Program-made: the position numbers and the translations under genes
The notes under the pieces: model-generated
The model's input: only the letters and a program-made list of their open reading frames with translations
What the model was told of the DNA's origin: nothing
The model's database searches: none
NCBI RefSeq assembly: GCF_040537815.1
Contig: NZ_JBEWSZ010000001.1
Span: forward strand, 3,100,001-3,164,000
From: Mesorhizobium shangrilense
GTDB lineage: Bacteria; Pseudomonadota; Alphaproteobacteria; Rhizobiales; Rhizobiaceae
Length of the DNA: 64,000 nucleotides
Direction of reading: 5' to 3'
Shown: positions 43,383 to 52,557 of the stretch, one piece after another
How the letters are laid out: each line of letters opens with the position of its first letter
Numbering within the stretch: position 1 is the first letter of the stretch

Positions 43383-44408
43383 TCAGATATCACCCGCCTG
43401 CGCGCGGTGACAGCGCACCGAGCGCGGCCATGCCGCCTTGTCCGACGGTGACATGGCGACGGTTCCGGTACGATCGCCGAATTCGACGAGCGACTGCGGG
43501 CGATCACAGCCGGCTGCGGCAAAGGAGCAGCGGTCGCGATAGTAGCAGCCGGTTGGCAGGATCCTGTTGTTGGGAAGCTCGCCGACACGGGTCGCGGCGA
43601 GTTCGGGCAGCGGGTGCTTGAGGCTCGGAACCGTGGCCAGCAAGGTCCTGGTGTAGGGATGCGCCGGAGAATCGAGCACCTGTACCGCCGGCCCGGCCTC
43701 GACAATCTGGCCAAGATACATCACCGCCACGCGGTCGCAGAAGTGGCGCACCAGCGAAACGTCGTGCGAGATCATCAGATAGGCGAGGCCTAGCTCTCGC
43801 TGAAGTTTCAGCAGCAGGTTGATGATCTGCGCCTGGACGGAGACGTCGAGCGCGGATGTCGGCTCGTCCAGGATCAGCAGATCCGGATCGGTGCTGATCG
43901 CGCGCGCAACGGCGATGCGCTGGCGCTGGCCGCCGGAGAATTCATGCGGGCGCCGGTCGAGGTGTTCGGGCCGCAGGCCGACGGAAGCCGCGAGTTCGGC
44001 GGCACGCGCCCGCAGTTCGGCCTTCGACATTCCGCCGCGCACATGCAGCGGCTCGGTGATCAACCGCCACACAGGCAGGCGCGGATCGAGCGAGGATTGC
44101 GGATCCTGGAACACGATCTGCATCTGCTGGCGGATTTCACGTTTGCGCTTGCCGCGCGCGTCGTGGAAATCCTGACCGTCGATCAGCACCTTGCCCGAAC
44201 TGCGCTCGACGAGGCCGATGATCGCTTGGACGAGCGTGCTCTTGCCGCAGCCGGATTCACCGACGATGCCAAGACTCTCGCCAGGGCGGATTGTCAGGTC
44301 CACCTTATTGACGGCATGAACATGCGAGGTGGCCCCGCCGAACCAGCCGCCGGGAATGGGAAAGTTGACGGTCAGATCCTCGACACTGAGAAGAGGCGCG
44401 GTCGTCAT
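43383..44408 (-). CDS. dppF: Dipeptide/oligopeptide ABC transporter ATPase (DppF type)
   Basis: A 341-residue ATPase. Walker A is GESGCGKSTLVQ, the signature is FSGGQRQRIAVARA, and Walker B is LLILDEPTSALD. The C-terminal oligo_HPY extension has a cysteine set (GCYYRDRCSFAAAGCDRP) that binds an iron-sulfur cluster in related proteins. ATG at 44408 overlaps the dppD stop. It is the last gene of the order binding protein, dppB, dppC, dppD, dppF. Confidence 0.93.
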   Translation of the reverse strand: MTTAPLLSVEDLTVNFPIPGGWFGGATSHVHAVNKVDLTIRPGESLGIVGESGCGKSTLVQAIIGLVERSSGKVLIDGQDFHDARGKRKREIRQQMQIVFQDPQSSLDPRLPVWRLITEPLHVRGGMSKAELRARAAELAASVGLRPEHLDRRPHEFSGGQRQRIAVARAISTDPDLLILDEPTSALDVSVQAQIINLLLKLQRELGLAYLMISHDVSLVRHFCDRVAVMYLGQIVEAGPAVQVLDSPAHPYTRTLLATVPSLKHPLPELAATRVGELPNNRILPTGCYYRDRCSFAAAGCDRPQSLVEFGDRTGTVAMSPSDKAAWPRSVRCHRAQAGDI

Positions 44409-45445
44409 AGCGTGGCCTCGCTCATGATGCTCGATGGTTGGATTGCCCCGCGCCGCCAGCAGGCGACGAGATGCCCGGGAGCGGTCGCCACGGAAGGAGG
44501 CTTTGCCAGGCACTGGTCGTTGGCTTCCGGACAGCGCGGCCGGTAGAAGCAGCCTTGCGGCGGATCAAGCAGGTTGGGCACGGTTCCGGGGATGGCCTCC
44601 AGTTCCGCTTTCGGCTCCACCCGTTCAGGCAGGCAGCGCAGCAGCGCCTGCGTGTAGGGGTGCTGCGGCGCTTCCAGCACCGCCCGCGTCGGGCCGGACT
44701 CGACGATGCGGCCGGCATACATGACGTAGAGCCGGTCGCAGAGCTGCGAGACAACAGCGATATTGTGCGAGATGAAGACGACCGACGTGCCGGTCCGCTT
44801 GGCGCGGTCCAGGATCAGCCGCAGGATCACGGCCTGCACCGTCACGTCCAGGGCTGTCGTCGGCTCGTCGGCGATGATCAGGCCGGGGTTGCACGAGAAA
44901 GCCATGGCGATAAGCACGCGCTGGCGCATGCCGCCCGACAGCTCGAACGGATAGGCCTTCATGATCCGCTCGGGTTCGCCGATCAGCATGTCCTTGAGGA
45001 TGCCGCGCGCGGTGCGCTCGGCCTCCGCCTCGCTGACCGCTTCGTGGCGCTGGATGACGCCGACCAATTGCTTGCCGATGCGGATGGTCGGGTTGAGCGC
45101 GTTCATCGGCTCCTGGAAGATGGTCGAGACCAGCTTGCCCCTGACATCCTGGAGTTCGGTTTCGCCCATGGCGAACGGGTCGCGGCCGAACAGACGGATA
45201 CTGCCGGCGGTGACGCGGTAGCGGCCTTCGGGCAGAAGCCGTGTCGCCGCCATCGTGGTCACCGACTTGCCGCAGCCTGACTCGCCTACGAGGCCGACAA
45301 TCTCGGAGGTACCGATCTCGATCGTCACGTCGTCGAGCGCCTTGATGGCGCCGGCATAGGTCGGGAATTCCAGCGACAGGCCTTCGATAGTCAACGCTGC
45401 GGGTTTTTGCCCGGCGGGCTTCAGGGTTCCGGATGCCACGTCCAT
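44405..45445 (-). CDS. dppD: Dipeptide/oligopeptide ABC transporter ATPase (DppD type)
   Basis: A 346-residue ATPase partner of DppF. Walker A is GESGCGKSVTTMAATRLLP, the signature is LSGGMRQRVLIAMA, and Walker B is LIIADEPTTALDVTVQ. The C-terminal oligo_HPY domain contains PQGCFYRPRCPEANDQC. The ATG at 45445 shares a TGATG junction with dppC, and the frame further upstream is antisense-like and without homology. Powers inward peptide transport with DppF. Confidence 0.93.
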   Translation of the reverse strand: MDVASGTLKPAGQKPAALTIEGLSLEFPTYAGAIKALDDVTIEIGTSEIVGLVGESGCGKSVTTMAATRLLPEGRYRVTAGSIRLFGRDPFAMGETELQDVRGKLVSTIFQEPMNALNPTIRIGKQLVGVIQRHEAVSEAEAERTARGILKDMLIGEPERIMKAYPFELSGGMRQRVLIAMAFSCNPGLIIADEPTTALDVTVQAVILRLILDRAKRTGTSVVFISHNIAVVSQLCDRLYVMYAGRIVESGPTRAVLEAPQHPYTQALLRCLPERVEPKAELEAIPGTVPNLLDPPQGCFYRPRCPEANDQCLAKPPSVATAPGHLVACWRRGAIQPSSIMSEATL

Positions 45446-46341
45446 CACCGTCCTCCCAACCGTGGATCGAGCATGTCGCGGATGCCGTCGCCAAGCAGGT
45501 TGCAGCCCATGGCGGTGATCAGGATGGCAAGGCCGGGGAAAGTGCAGTACCACCATTGGTCGAGGATGTAGTTGCGGCCGGTGCTGACCAGCGCGCCCCA
45601 TTCGGACGTCGGCGGCTGTGCGCCCAGCCCGATGAAGCTCAGGGCGGCTGCGATCAGCACGATGCCGCCGAGGTCGAGCGTTGCCTGCACGATGATCGGC
45701 GACAGCGCGTTGGGCAGGACATGCCAGCGCAGGATGTAGAGCGGCGAAGCGCCGAAGGTGCGCGCCGCCTTGACGAAGACCCGCTCGCGCAAGGACAGCG
45801 TCTGCCCGCGCGCCAGCCGCACATAGGCGGGGATACGCACCAGCGCCACGGCCAGCATCGAGTTGACCAGGCTGGGGCCTAGTGCCGCCGCAAGCGCCAT
45901 GGCCAGAACCAGCGCCGGCAGCGCCATGATGACGTCCATCAGCCTCATGATCGCGGTGTCGATGCGGCCACCCAATATGGCTGACATGCATCCGATCACC
46001 ACACCGACACCTACAGATATCAGGACGATCATGAACGCCGCGACGCATGAGGCGCGCGACCCATAGATGATGCGTGAAAACAGGTCGCGCCCGACCTCGT
46101 CCGTGCCGAACCAGTGCTGCGCGCTCGGCGGTTGCAGACGCGCCGACAGCATCAGCTTGTCGGGATTGTAGGGTGCGATCAGGGGTGCTGCGACGATCAT
46201 GATGATGACCATGACGATGATCGCCGCGCCAACCAGCGTCAGCGGGCTGCGGCGGGACAGGTACCAGAGAAAATGCAGCCGCGACTTCCAGCCCGAAGCG
46301 GCAGGGACGGCCTGTGTCGCGGAAGAGGCCACGCTCATCAT
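45445..46341 (-). CDS. dppC: Dipeptide/oligopeptide ABC transporter permease (DppC type)
   Basis: A 298-residue inner-membrane permease with an N-terminal OppC_N segment and six helices (first about 30-55, LTLVGAAIIVMVIIMIVA). The motif HWFGTDEVGRDLFSRIIYG is diagnostic for DppC/OppC. The EAA loop lies at about residues 200-225 (KAARTFGASPLYILRWHVLP). It forms the channel with DppB, whose gene it overlaps by 4 bases. Confidence 0.94.
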   Translation of the reverse strand: MMSVASSATQAVPAASGWKSRLHFLWYLSRRSPLTLVGAAIIVMVIIMIVAAPLIAPYNPDKLMLSARLQPPSAQHWFGTDEVGRDLFSRIIYGSRASCVAAFMIVLISVGVGVVIGCMSAILGGRIDTAIMRLMDVIMALPALVLAMALAAALGPSLVNSMLAVALVRIPAYVRLARGQTLSLRERVFVKAARTFGASPLYILRWHVLPNALSPIIVQATLDLGGIVLIAAALSFIGLGAQPPTSEWGALVSTGRNYILDQWWYCTFPGLAILITAMGCNLLGDGIRDMLDPRLGGR

Positions 46342-47354
46342 CCGATCTCCCTGATCTGCGGATCGGCGAACATGTAGGCGATGTCGACGATCAGGTTGAT
46401 GAGGACGTAGCCGATCGATGCGACCACGGTGAATCCCATGATCGCGGGAAAATCGAGTGTCTGGATCGAGGTCACGACATAGGTGCCCATGCCCGGCCAG
46501 GCGAATACGGTTTCGGTCAGCACCGCGCCATAGAGAAGGTCGCCCAGCGCCAGGCCAAGCAGGGTGATCGACGGGATCAAGGCGTTTCGCAACGCATGAT
46601 TGAAGATGATGACACGGCGGCGCAGGCCGCTGGCGCGCGCGGTCCGGATGTAGTCCTCCTGGAGCACATCCAGCATCGATGCCCGGATCTGGCGCGTGAT
46701 GACGCCGAGATTGGCGAAGGCAAGCACGAAGGAGGGCAAGATGAGATGCCGCACCGAACTCCAGAACGCGTCCATGCGGCCTTCAAGCAAGGAATCGATC
46801 AGGAAGAAGCCGGTGACGCGCGTTGGCAGGGCAATGCCCATGTCGATGCGTCCGCTGCCGGGCAGGATGTGCAGCTTGGCGTAGAACAGCAGCACCAGCA
46901 CCAGCGCGAACCAGAACACCGGCATCGAAATGCCGCAGACCGAGATGGTGCGCGCCACCTGATCGATCGGGCCGTCCTTGTAGATGGCGGATGCTACGCC
47001 GAGCGGAATGCCGATCACGATCGCCAGGATCAGCGAGATGGCGCCGAGCTCCATCGTCGCTGGCAGGAAGGTGGCGATATCGCCGGCAACCGAGCGGCGC
47101 GTGCGCAGCGAGGTTCCGAGGTCGCCATGCAGCAGGTTGCTGACGTAGATGGTGAACTGGTCCCATACCGGACGGTCGAGCCCGAGGTCGCGCCGCACGC
47201 TCATCAGCGTTTCGGCGCTTGCCCTGTCACCGGCGATCATCCGGGCAGGATCGCCGGGGATCAGGTGGGAAATGATGAAGGTGATGACTGCGACGCCGAA
47301 GACGACGAAGAACAGCATCACGAAGCGGGGAATGATAATGCGCATGATCGTCAT
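46338..47354 (-). CDS. dppB: Dipeptide/oligopeptide ABC transporter permease (DppB type)
   Basis: A 338-residue permease. The first helix is FVMLFFVVFGVAVITFIISH, followed by LIPGDPARMIAG, the usual DppB/OppB N-terminal signature. The EAA-type loop DYIRTARASGLRRRVIIFNH is at about 220-240. The last helices include VVASIGYVLINLIVDIAY. It starts 254 bases after the binding-protein gene, a gap with a short hairpin that may reduce permease expression relative to the binding protein. Confidence 0.94.
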   Translation of the reverse strand: MTIMRIIIPRFVMLFFVVFGVAVITFIISHLIPGDPARMIAGDRASAETLMSVRRDLGLDRPVWDQFTIYVSNLLHGDLGTSLRTRRSVAGDIATFLPATMELGAISLILAIVIGIPLGVASAIYKDGPIDQVARTISVCGISMPVFWFALVLVLLFYAKLHILPGSGRIDMGIALPTRVTGFFLIDSLLEGRMDAFWSSVRHLILPSFVLAFANLGVITRQIRASMLDVLQEDYIRTARASGLRRRVIIFNHALRNALIPSITLLGLALGDLLYGAVLTETVFAWPGMGTYVVTSIQTLDFPAIMGFTVVASIGYVLINLIVDIAYMFADPQIREIG

Positions 47355-47577
47355 GTGAGGTTGGTCCTCGTGGCGCTGCGGGCTTCTTTATGCCTACGGA
47401 ACATGGTGATCGGCAAGGCGTTGCGCCTCACCGACCGTCGGACATTGTTCGACGCTTCCCGGGTTGTTGAGACTGCACGGCCAGACGCTTCCGGCAACCG
47501 ACCGGAAGACATCTGGCGTGACAGCATTCTGCAGAGCAGGGATGCCGAAGATGTCAGGTTCCATATGTGCGACGAAC

Positions 47578-47597
47578 GGGAGCGCCATTGGCGCCCC
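47578..47597 (-). promoter_or_regulatory. Short hairpin between binding-protein gene and dppB
   Basis: On the minus strand GGGGGCGCC and GGCGCTCCC pair around AAT, just after the binding-protein stop. Hairpins at this position in ABC operons commonly stabilise the binding-protein part of the transcript. The remainder of 47355-47608 shows no gene. Confidence 0.35.
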
Positions 47598-47608
47598 CTC
47601 GTACGCGG

Positions 47609-49150
47609 TCATTCCGACTTCGACATGGTGGCGAAGTTGTAGACCTGGATCAGCATCGGATTGTAGACGTAGCCCTTGACCACCGCGCGGCGCGCGAAGA
47701 TGTCGTTCTTCTGCATCAAATAGAGATAGGGAGCGTCCTGCGTCGAGAGCTTCTGTGCCTCGAGATAGAGCTGCTCGCGCTTCGGCTGGTCGATGATGCT
47801 GGCGGCCTCGCGAACAAGGCCGGCGACCTTGGGATTGTTGTAGAAGGCGCGATTGCCCGGGCCGCCCATGCGCTCCGGATCGAACCAGTAGTTCATGAAC
47901 ATGTAGGGGTCGGCGAAATCGGGCGTCCATGCGCCTGGCGCCAAATCGTAGTTGCCGCTCGCCGCCATTTCGCGCTTGGTGGTGTCGGCAACGGCCTGCA
48001 GGTCGAGCTTGATGCCGATGTCGGCCAGGTTGGCCTGCAAGGCGAGACCGACCGGCTCCCAGGCCGTATCGGCTTGCGAGAATGTGTAAGTGAGATGGAT
48101 GTCGGACTTGCCGGCCTCCTTCAACAGCGCTTTGGCCTTTTCGGCATCGTAGCTGTACTGGAAGCCGTTGGGGTCATGCCCCCACATGCCATCGGGAACA
48201 GCACCGCGCATCTGCTCGGCCTGGCCCTGCATGATGCCGTCGACGATGCCCTTGTAATCCACCGCGTAGGAGATCGCCTGGCGCACGCGCACATCATCGA
48301 GCGGCGGCCGTTTGTTGTTCATATAGATGTAGTTGACGTAGAGGCTCGGATTGCTCTCCACAACGATGTTGGAATCGCCTTTCAGCGCGGCGGCCTGGTC
48401 GACCGGAACCTGTTCGATGATATCGGCATCGCCATTGACGAGTTGCAGGCGGCGCGCCGAGATTTCACCGACGGTGCGCACGACAATCTGCTTCAAGGCC
48501 GGAGTCGGGCCGCTGTAGTGCTCGTTGCGGTCGAGCACGACACTCTGGTTTCGTTCCCAGCTGGTGATCTTGTAGGCGCCGCTGCCGGCGGTGTGCTCGG
48601 CCAGCCAGGCCTTGGCCATGTCGCCGTCTTTTTCATGTTCCATCACCTTGGGATTGATGATGGCGGCACCCGAAACGGCCATGGTCGAGAGGAACGGCGC
48701 GAACTGCGACGACAGGATGAACTTGACGGTACCGGGATCGACGACCTGAACTTCCTTCAGCACGGGAAAGGCATCCGAAGGTCCGGCCTTGAGCTTCATC
48801 GCCCGGTCGAAGCTGAACTTGACCGCCGCCGCATCGACATCCGTGCCGTCATCGAATTTGTGGCCCTTGGCCAGCTTGAAGGTCCAGACGGTGTTGGTGT
48901 CGTCGACGGACCAGCTTTCCGCAAGCTCGGGAACGACGTCGGTGGTGGCGCCCTTGTAGGCCACCAGATGCTCGTAGGCTGCGTAGATGAAGGTATAGCC
49001 GCTGTTGCTGATCTCGACGCCGGGGTCCGCGGTCGGCGCGTCCTCCGCTCGGCTGAGAACCAGCACATCCGACGCGGCCCAAGCCGCTTGCGTCAGCGAT
49101 GAGGTGACCAAAAGGGCAAAGCCCAGCTTCTTCCAGTGCGCGAAAACCAT
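47609..49150 (-). CDS. Peptide ABC transporter substrate-binding protein, family 5
   Basis: A 513-residue periplasmic binding protein (DppA/OppA fold). A signal peptide covers about residues 1-25 (HWKKLGFALLVTSSLTQAAW). Family markers are VVPELAESWSVDDTNTVWTF (about 70-90), GHKFDDGTDVDAAAVKFSFD and RQAISYAVDYKGIVDGIM. The ATG at 49150 follows AGAGGGTAGAG; the upstream in-frame stretch has no signal. It defines what the Dpp transporter imports. In this locus the ligand is probably a peptide with D- or unusual residues (inference). Confidence 0.93.
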   Translation of the reverse strand: MVFAHWKKLGFALLVTSSLTQAAWAASDVLVLSRAEDAPTADPGVEISNSGYTFIYAAYEHLVAYKGATTDVVPELAESWSVDDTNTVWTFKLAKGHKFDDGTDVDAAAVKFSFDRAMKLKAGPSDAFPVLKEVQVVDPGTVKFILSSQFAPFLSTMAVSGAAIINPKVMEHEKDGDMAKAWLAEHTAGSGAYKITSWERNQSVVLDRNEHYSGPTPALKQIVVRTVGEISARRLQLVNGDADIIEQVPVDQAAALKGDSNIVVESNPSLYVNYIYMNNKRPPLDDVRVRQAISYAVDYKGIVDGIMQGQAEQMRGAVPDGMWGHDPNGFQYSYDAEKAKALLKEAGKSDIHLTYTFSQADTAWEPVGLALQANLADIGIKLDLQAVADTTKREMAASGNYDLAPGAWTPDFADPYMFMNYWFDPERMGGPGNRAFYNNPKVAGLVREAASIIDQPKREQLYLEAQKLSTQDAPYLYLMQKNDIFARRAVVKGYVYNPMLIQVYNFATMSKSE

Positions 49151-49243
49151 CTCTCTACCCTCTGAGGTTCGGCGGACTCGAACGACGCCTGTTTCCGGCA
49201 ATTTTGTCCGCACGATCAGATTAGGCAACGATTTTCCGAAGCG

Positions 49244-49261
49244 CAACTTATTTTCTTATCG
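49244..49261. promoter_or_regulatory. A/T-rich motif upstream of the binding-protein gene
   Basis: CAACTTATTTTCTTATCG lies about 95 bases upstream of the binding-protein ATG and overlaps the last codons of the XRE-cupin gene. Preceded by TTTTCCGAA, as the M81 promoter motif is preceded by CTTTCCGAA. It is a candidate site for the XRE-cupin regulator. Confidence 0.4.
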
Positions 49262-49952
49262 TACGCGCCACTTGCTCGGTCTTGGCACGTGGCGCCAATT
49301 TTGAAATGGCACTTTCCTCGATCTCGGAAGAGCCGATCGCATCGATCAGATCTTTCTCCGTCGTGGAGCAAATGCAGATGAAGCGCGCCGGCTTCTCGCT
49401 CGCCGTCACGTAGGCATGCCCCATGGTTGCATCAAAATAGACGGAGTCTCCCACCTTCAAGACCACCGGTTCATAGTGCTCGGTGTGGAGCTCAAGTTCT
49501 CCTTCCACCACATAGGTATATTCTTCGCCGACATGGCGGATGAAAGAGCCGAACTCTTCCATCGTTCGGGCGTGCGCCACGCCGAACATCGGGACGATCG
49601 ATTTTTTCGAGATGTCGGTGCACAAATAGAGATAGTCGTAGTTCTTCGTCTTGATGGAGCGGCCATCGCCGGCCCTGCTGATCGTGCGGCGCCCGAGCGG
49701 ACTCGGGCTGGTTTCCGAGGCACGGGTCCCGAACAATTCGACAATGTCGACCTTCAGCCCCTCGGCCAATTGAACGATGCGGTCGTAGGTCAACGACATC
49801 TGGTTGTTTTCAACCTTGGACAGCGTTGATATGGCGAGCCCGGTCATCGCGCTGACTTGCGACAAGGTCCAGTGATTGCGCGTGCGGATTTCCCGCAGGA
49901 AATCGCCCAGGCTGGCTTTCTGATCCGTCATATTCGTTGCCGCATCCCGCAT
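49248..49952 (-). CDS. XRE-family regulator with C-terminal cupin
   Basis: A 234-residue regulator. An N-terminal XRE HTH (about 15-75, TLSQVSAMTGLAISTLSKVE) is fused to a C-terminal cupin_2 domain (about 125-200, EFGSFIRHVGEEYTYVVEGE, VLKVGDSVYFDATMGHAYV). Such proteins often sense a metabolite through the cupin and control amino-acid or amine degradation. It sits between the transporter operon and the divergent FAD oxidoreductase operon, the usual place for a local regulator. Start at 49952 or 49931; neither ribosome site is strong. Confidence 0.9.
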   Translation of the reverse strand: MRDAATNMTDQKASLGDFLREIRTRNHWTLSQVSAMTGLAISTLSKVENNQMSLTYDRIVQLAEGLKVDIVELFGTRASETSPSPLGRRTISRAGDGRSIKTKNYDYLYLCTDISKKSIVPMFGVAHARTMEEFGSFIRHVGEEYTYVVEGELELHTEHYEPVVLKVGDSVYFDATMGHAYVTASEKPARFICICSTTEKDLIDAIGSSEIEESAISKLAPRAKTEQVARTIRK

Positions 49953-50011
49953 TTCAGGTCACCAACGATAGTACACTCTAATTTTTTGCGCGATATGGAA
50001 AACTGCTTGAT

Positions 50012-50030
50012 CTATAGGAAAAATAAGTTT
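50012..50030. promoter_or_regulatory. A/T-rich motif between XRE-cupin and FAD oxidoreductase genes
   Basis: CTATAGGAAAAATAAGTTT here is, on the minus strand, AAACTTATTTTTCCTATAG. This is close to CAACTTATTTTCTTATCG (49244) and AAACATATTTTTATTGATCG (41785). It lies in the divergent promoter region of the regulator and the four-gene catabolic operon. Confidence 0.45.
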
Positions 50031-50057
50031 CTGATGAGACCAATCAGTATCGGGTGA

Positions 50058-51212
50058 ATGATGTTCGACTTTGTTGTGATCGGCGGCGGCATGGCGGGCG
50101 CTTCCGCTGCCTATGAGTTGGCCGATGGCGCGAGCGTCCTGCTGCTCGAGCGAGAAGAGCATTGCGGCTATCACACGACGGGCCGCTCGGCCGCACTCTT
50201 TTCCGAAACCTATGGCAACGCCACCATCCGGTCGCTGACGAGAGCCAGTCGCGGTCTGTATGAGGCGCCACCGGCCGGCTTTGCCGAGCACCCCCTGCTG
50301 ACGCCGCGTCCTGTGCTTTTCATCGCACGCGCCGATCAGGAAGCAAGCATCGCGGATATGGCCGAGATATTCGCGTGGACGGGCGGAAAGCCGTCGCGGG
50401 TTCTCAGTGCCGACGCTGTGCGCGAGCGCGTGCCGATCATGCGTGCCGACTATGTGGCACAGGCCCTCCTCGACGAGACGTCGATGGACATCGACGTCCA
50501 CGCCTTGCATCAAGGTTATCTGCGCGGCGCGCGCGCCCGGGGCGCCCGCATCGCGGTTTCCGCCGAAGTCCTCGATATCGATCGGGATTCCTCCGGCTGG
50601 CGGATCACCACGGCCAGGGAGCAGTTCAAGGCGAGGATCATCGTCAATGCCGGTGGCGCATGGGCCGATACCATCGCTGCCATGGCCGGCGTTGCAACAG
50701 CCGGACTGACGCCGCTGCGACGCACCGCCATGATGCTGGACCTGCCCGATGGCGTTGACGCTTCGTCTTGGCCGCATGTGATCGACGTCGATGAGGAGTT
50801 CTATTTCAAGCCCGATGCCGGGCGGCTTCTGGCGTCGCCGGCGGACGAGACGCAGAGTGAACCTTGTGATGCACAGGCCGATGAGTTTGACATCGCGGTT
50901 GCCATCGACCGCATCCAGCAAGCGGCCGACCTGCCGGTGCGTTCGATTTCGCGCCGCTGGGCGGGCCTGCGCACTTTCGCTGCGGATCGCAGCCCTGTGG
51001 TTGGCTTCGACCCGCGTTGCGAGGACTTCTTCTGGCTGGCAGGCCAGGGCGGCTATGGCATCCAGACTGCCCCGGCGCTGGCCAAGGTGGCCGCCGCACT
51101 GGCCCACCGCAGGCCCATTGCCGACGCTATCCTCGATGCTGGTTTCGATCCCGATGAGGTGTCGCCCGCTCGCGCCGGGATTGGCCGCGCGGCCCATACC
51201 GCCGCCGCATAA
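50058..51212 (+). CDS. DAO-type FAD-dependent oxidoreductase
   Basis: A 384-residue flavoprotein of the D-amino-acid oxidase superfamily. The N-terminal dinucleotide motif is VVIGGGMAGASAAYEL (residues 6-21), followed by HTTGRSAALFSETYG. A late segment ISRRWAGLRTFAADRSPVVG and FWLAGQGGYGIQTAPA completes FAD binding. It likely oxidises a D- or N-substituted amino acid or amine to an oxo acid. First gene of an operon with a PLP enzyme and two D-peptide type hydrolases, which supports a D-amino-acid substrate (inference). Confidence 0.87.
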   Translation: MMFDFVVIGGGMAGASAAYELADGASVLLLEREEHCGYHTTGRSAALFSETYGNATIRSLTRASRGLYEAPPAGFAEHPLLTPRPVLFIARADQEASIADMAEIFAWTGGKPSRVLSADAVRERVPIMRADYVAQALLDETSMDIDVHALHQGYLRGARARGARIAVSAEVLDIDRDSSGWRITTAREQFKARIIVNAGGAWADTIAAMAGVATAGLTPLRRTAMMLDLPDGVDASSWPHVIDVDEEFYFKPDAGRLLASPADETQSEPCDAQADEFDIAVAIDRIQQAADLPVRSISRRWAGLRTFAADRSPVVGFDPRCEDFFWLAGQGGYGIQTAPALAKVAAALAHRRPIADAILDAGFDPDEVSPARAGIGRAAHTAAA

Positions 51213-51235
51213 CTCTGATCCGGGGGAGATCATCA

Positions 51236-52498
51236 ATGGCCTTCAATCTTGACGCACTGGCGTCGGTTGCCCTGGACGACAGCATCAAGGGCATTCCGTT
51301 CGGCGCCAGGCTCAGGCTCGCCGATGTCGCCGATCAAGGCTGGAATTTGCTTTCCGGCGACCTGCCGCTGCCCGCTGCGATCATCCGCGCCGACGCGCTG
51401 GCGCACAATTCGCGCTGGATGCAACGTTTCGTCGCCGAGCGCGGCGCGCTGATTGCCCCGCACGTCAAGACGACGATGTGCCCGCAGATCATCGCCCGCC
51501 AGATCGCCGATGGTGCCTGGGCTGTGACCGTCGCGACGGTCCAGCAGATGCAGGTCTGCCGCGGCTTCGGCGCGGAGCGCATCATCCTCGCCAATCAGGC
51601 GGTCGGACGGCTGGAACTCGATGCGATCGCCGCCATGGTCGGGGAACCCGACCTCGATTTCATGATGATCATCGACAGCGCCGCCGGCATCGAGGCGGCA
51701 GCAGAAGCGGTGCGGCGCAACCAGCTTGACCGCCCGCTGCAACTGCTTCTCGAACGCGGCTACCCAGGCGGCCGCACCGGCTGCCGGACCAATGACAGCG
51801 CGCTTACCCTTGCCAGGCAGATACGCGCCACACCGGGGCTTCGCCTTGTCGGGATCGAGGCCTTCGAGGGCCTGATAAAGGCAGAAAACGGGTCGGCCGA
51901 GCAGGCGGTCGGACTTTTCATGGATGAAATCGCCGCGCTCTTTGGCCTTTGCGCGGATGAAGGTCTGTTCGAGAGCGACGCGCCGCTGGTCACCGCCGGC
52001 GGCTCCTCCTACTACGATATCGTCATCGACAGGCTGGCGCAGTGCGGCGCCCGCGTGGTGACGAGAAGCGGCTGTTACGTCACGCATGATTCCGGGCTTT
52101 ACCAGAGTGCCCACCAACGCCTGCAGGCCAAGACCGGCGAGCAGGACGGCCTGCGCCGTGCGCTGGAAATCTGGGCCTATGTGCAGTCGATTCCTGAGCC
52201 AGGACTTGCCCTGCTGACGGCCGGCCGGCGCGACTGCGGAACGGATTCGGGATTTCCGGTGCCGCTCCTCCTGTCCCGCGCAGGCGCCCATCCGCAGGAC
52301 TTGCCGTCGGGATGCGAAGTGATCAACCTCAACGATCAGCACGCTTACATGCGCTTCCCGGCCGATCTGCGGCTTGCCGTCGGCGACCGTGTCGGGCTCG
52401 GCATTTCCCATCCATGCACGACGTTCGACAAATGGCAGATCATCTACCTTGTCGACAGTGACTACAGGGTGGTGGAAGCCATGAAGACCTACTTCTGA
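51236..52498 (+). CDS. D-threonine aldolase/D-serine dehydratase-fold PLP enzyme
   Basis: A 420-residue fold-type III PLP enzyme. The N-terminal alanine-racemase-like barrel carries the PLP lysine Lys78 in APHVKTTMCP. The C-terminal DSD1-like domain has the zinc ligands, a His in NDQHAYMRF and a Cys in SHPCTTFD. Related enzymes deaminate D-serine or cleave D-threonine, and several annotated amino-acid deaminases belong here. It follows the FAD oxidoreductase by 24 bases (GGGGGAGATCATCA before the ATG). It fits removal of free D-amino acids released by the peptidases. Confidence 0.88.
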   Translation: MAFNLDALASVALDDSIKGIPFGARLRLADVADQGWNLLSGDLPLPAAIIRADALAHNSRWMQRFVAERGALIAPHVKTTMCPQIIARQIADGAWAVTVATVQQMQVCRGFGAERIILANQAVGRLELDAIAAMVGEPDLDFMMIIDSAAGIEAAAEAVRRNQLDRPLQLLLERGYPGGRTGCRTNDSALTLARQIRATPGLRLVGIEAFEGLIKAENGSAEQAVGLFMDEIAALFGLCADEGLFESDAPLVTAGGSSYYDIVIDRLAQCGARVVTRSGCYVTHDSGLYQSAHQRLQAKTGEQDGLRRALEIWAYVQSIPEPGLALLTAGRRDCGTDSGFPVPLLLSRAGAHPQDLPSGCEVINLNDQHAYMRFPADLRLAVGDRVGLGISHPCTTFDKWQIIYLVDSDYRVVEAMKTYF

Positions 52499-52557
52499 AG
52501 CTTCTCGCGGCGATGTCCTGTTGATTGCTTCCGATTGATATTGCGAGGAGACCACCG

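Noticed and set aside
46314..47642. Plus-strand frame rich in His and Asp opposite dppB
   Set aside because: The apparent metal-binding richness is the reverse complement of hydrophobic membrane codons.
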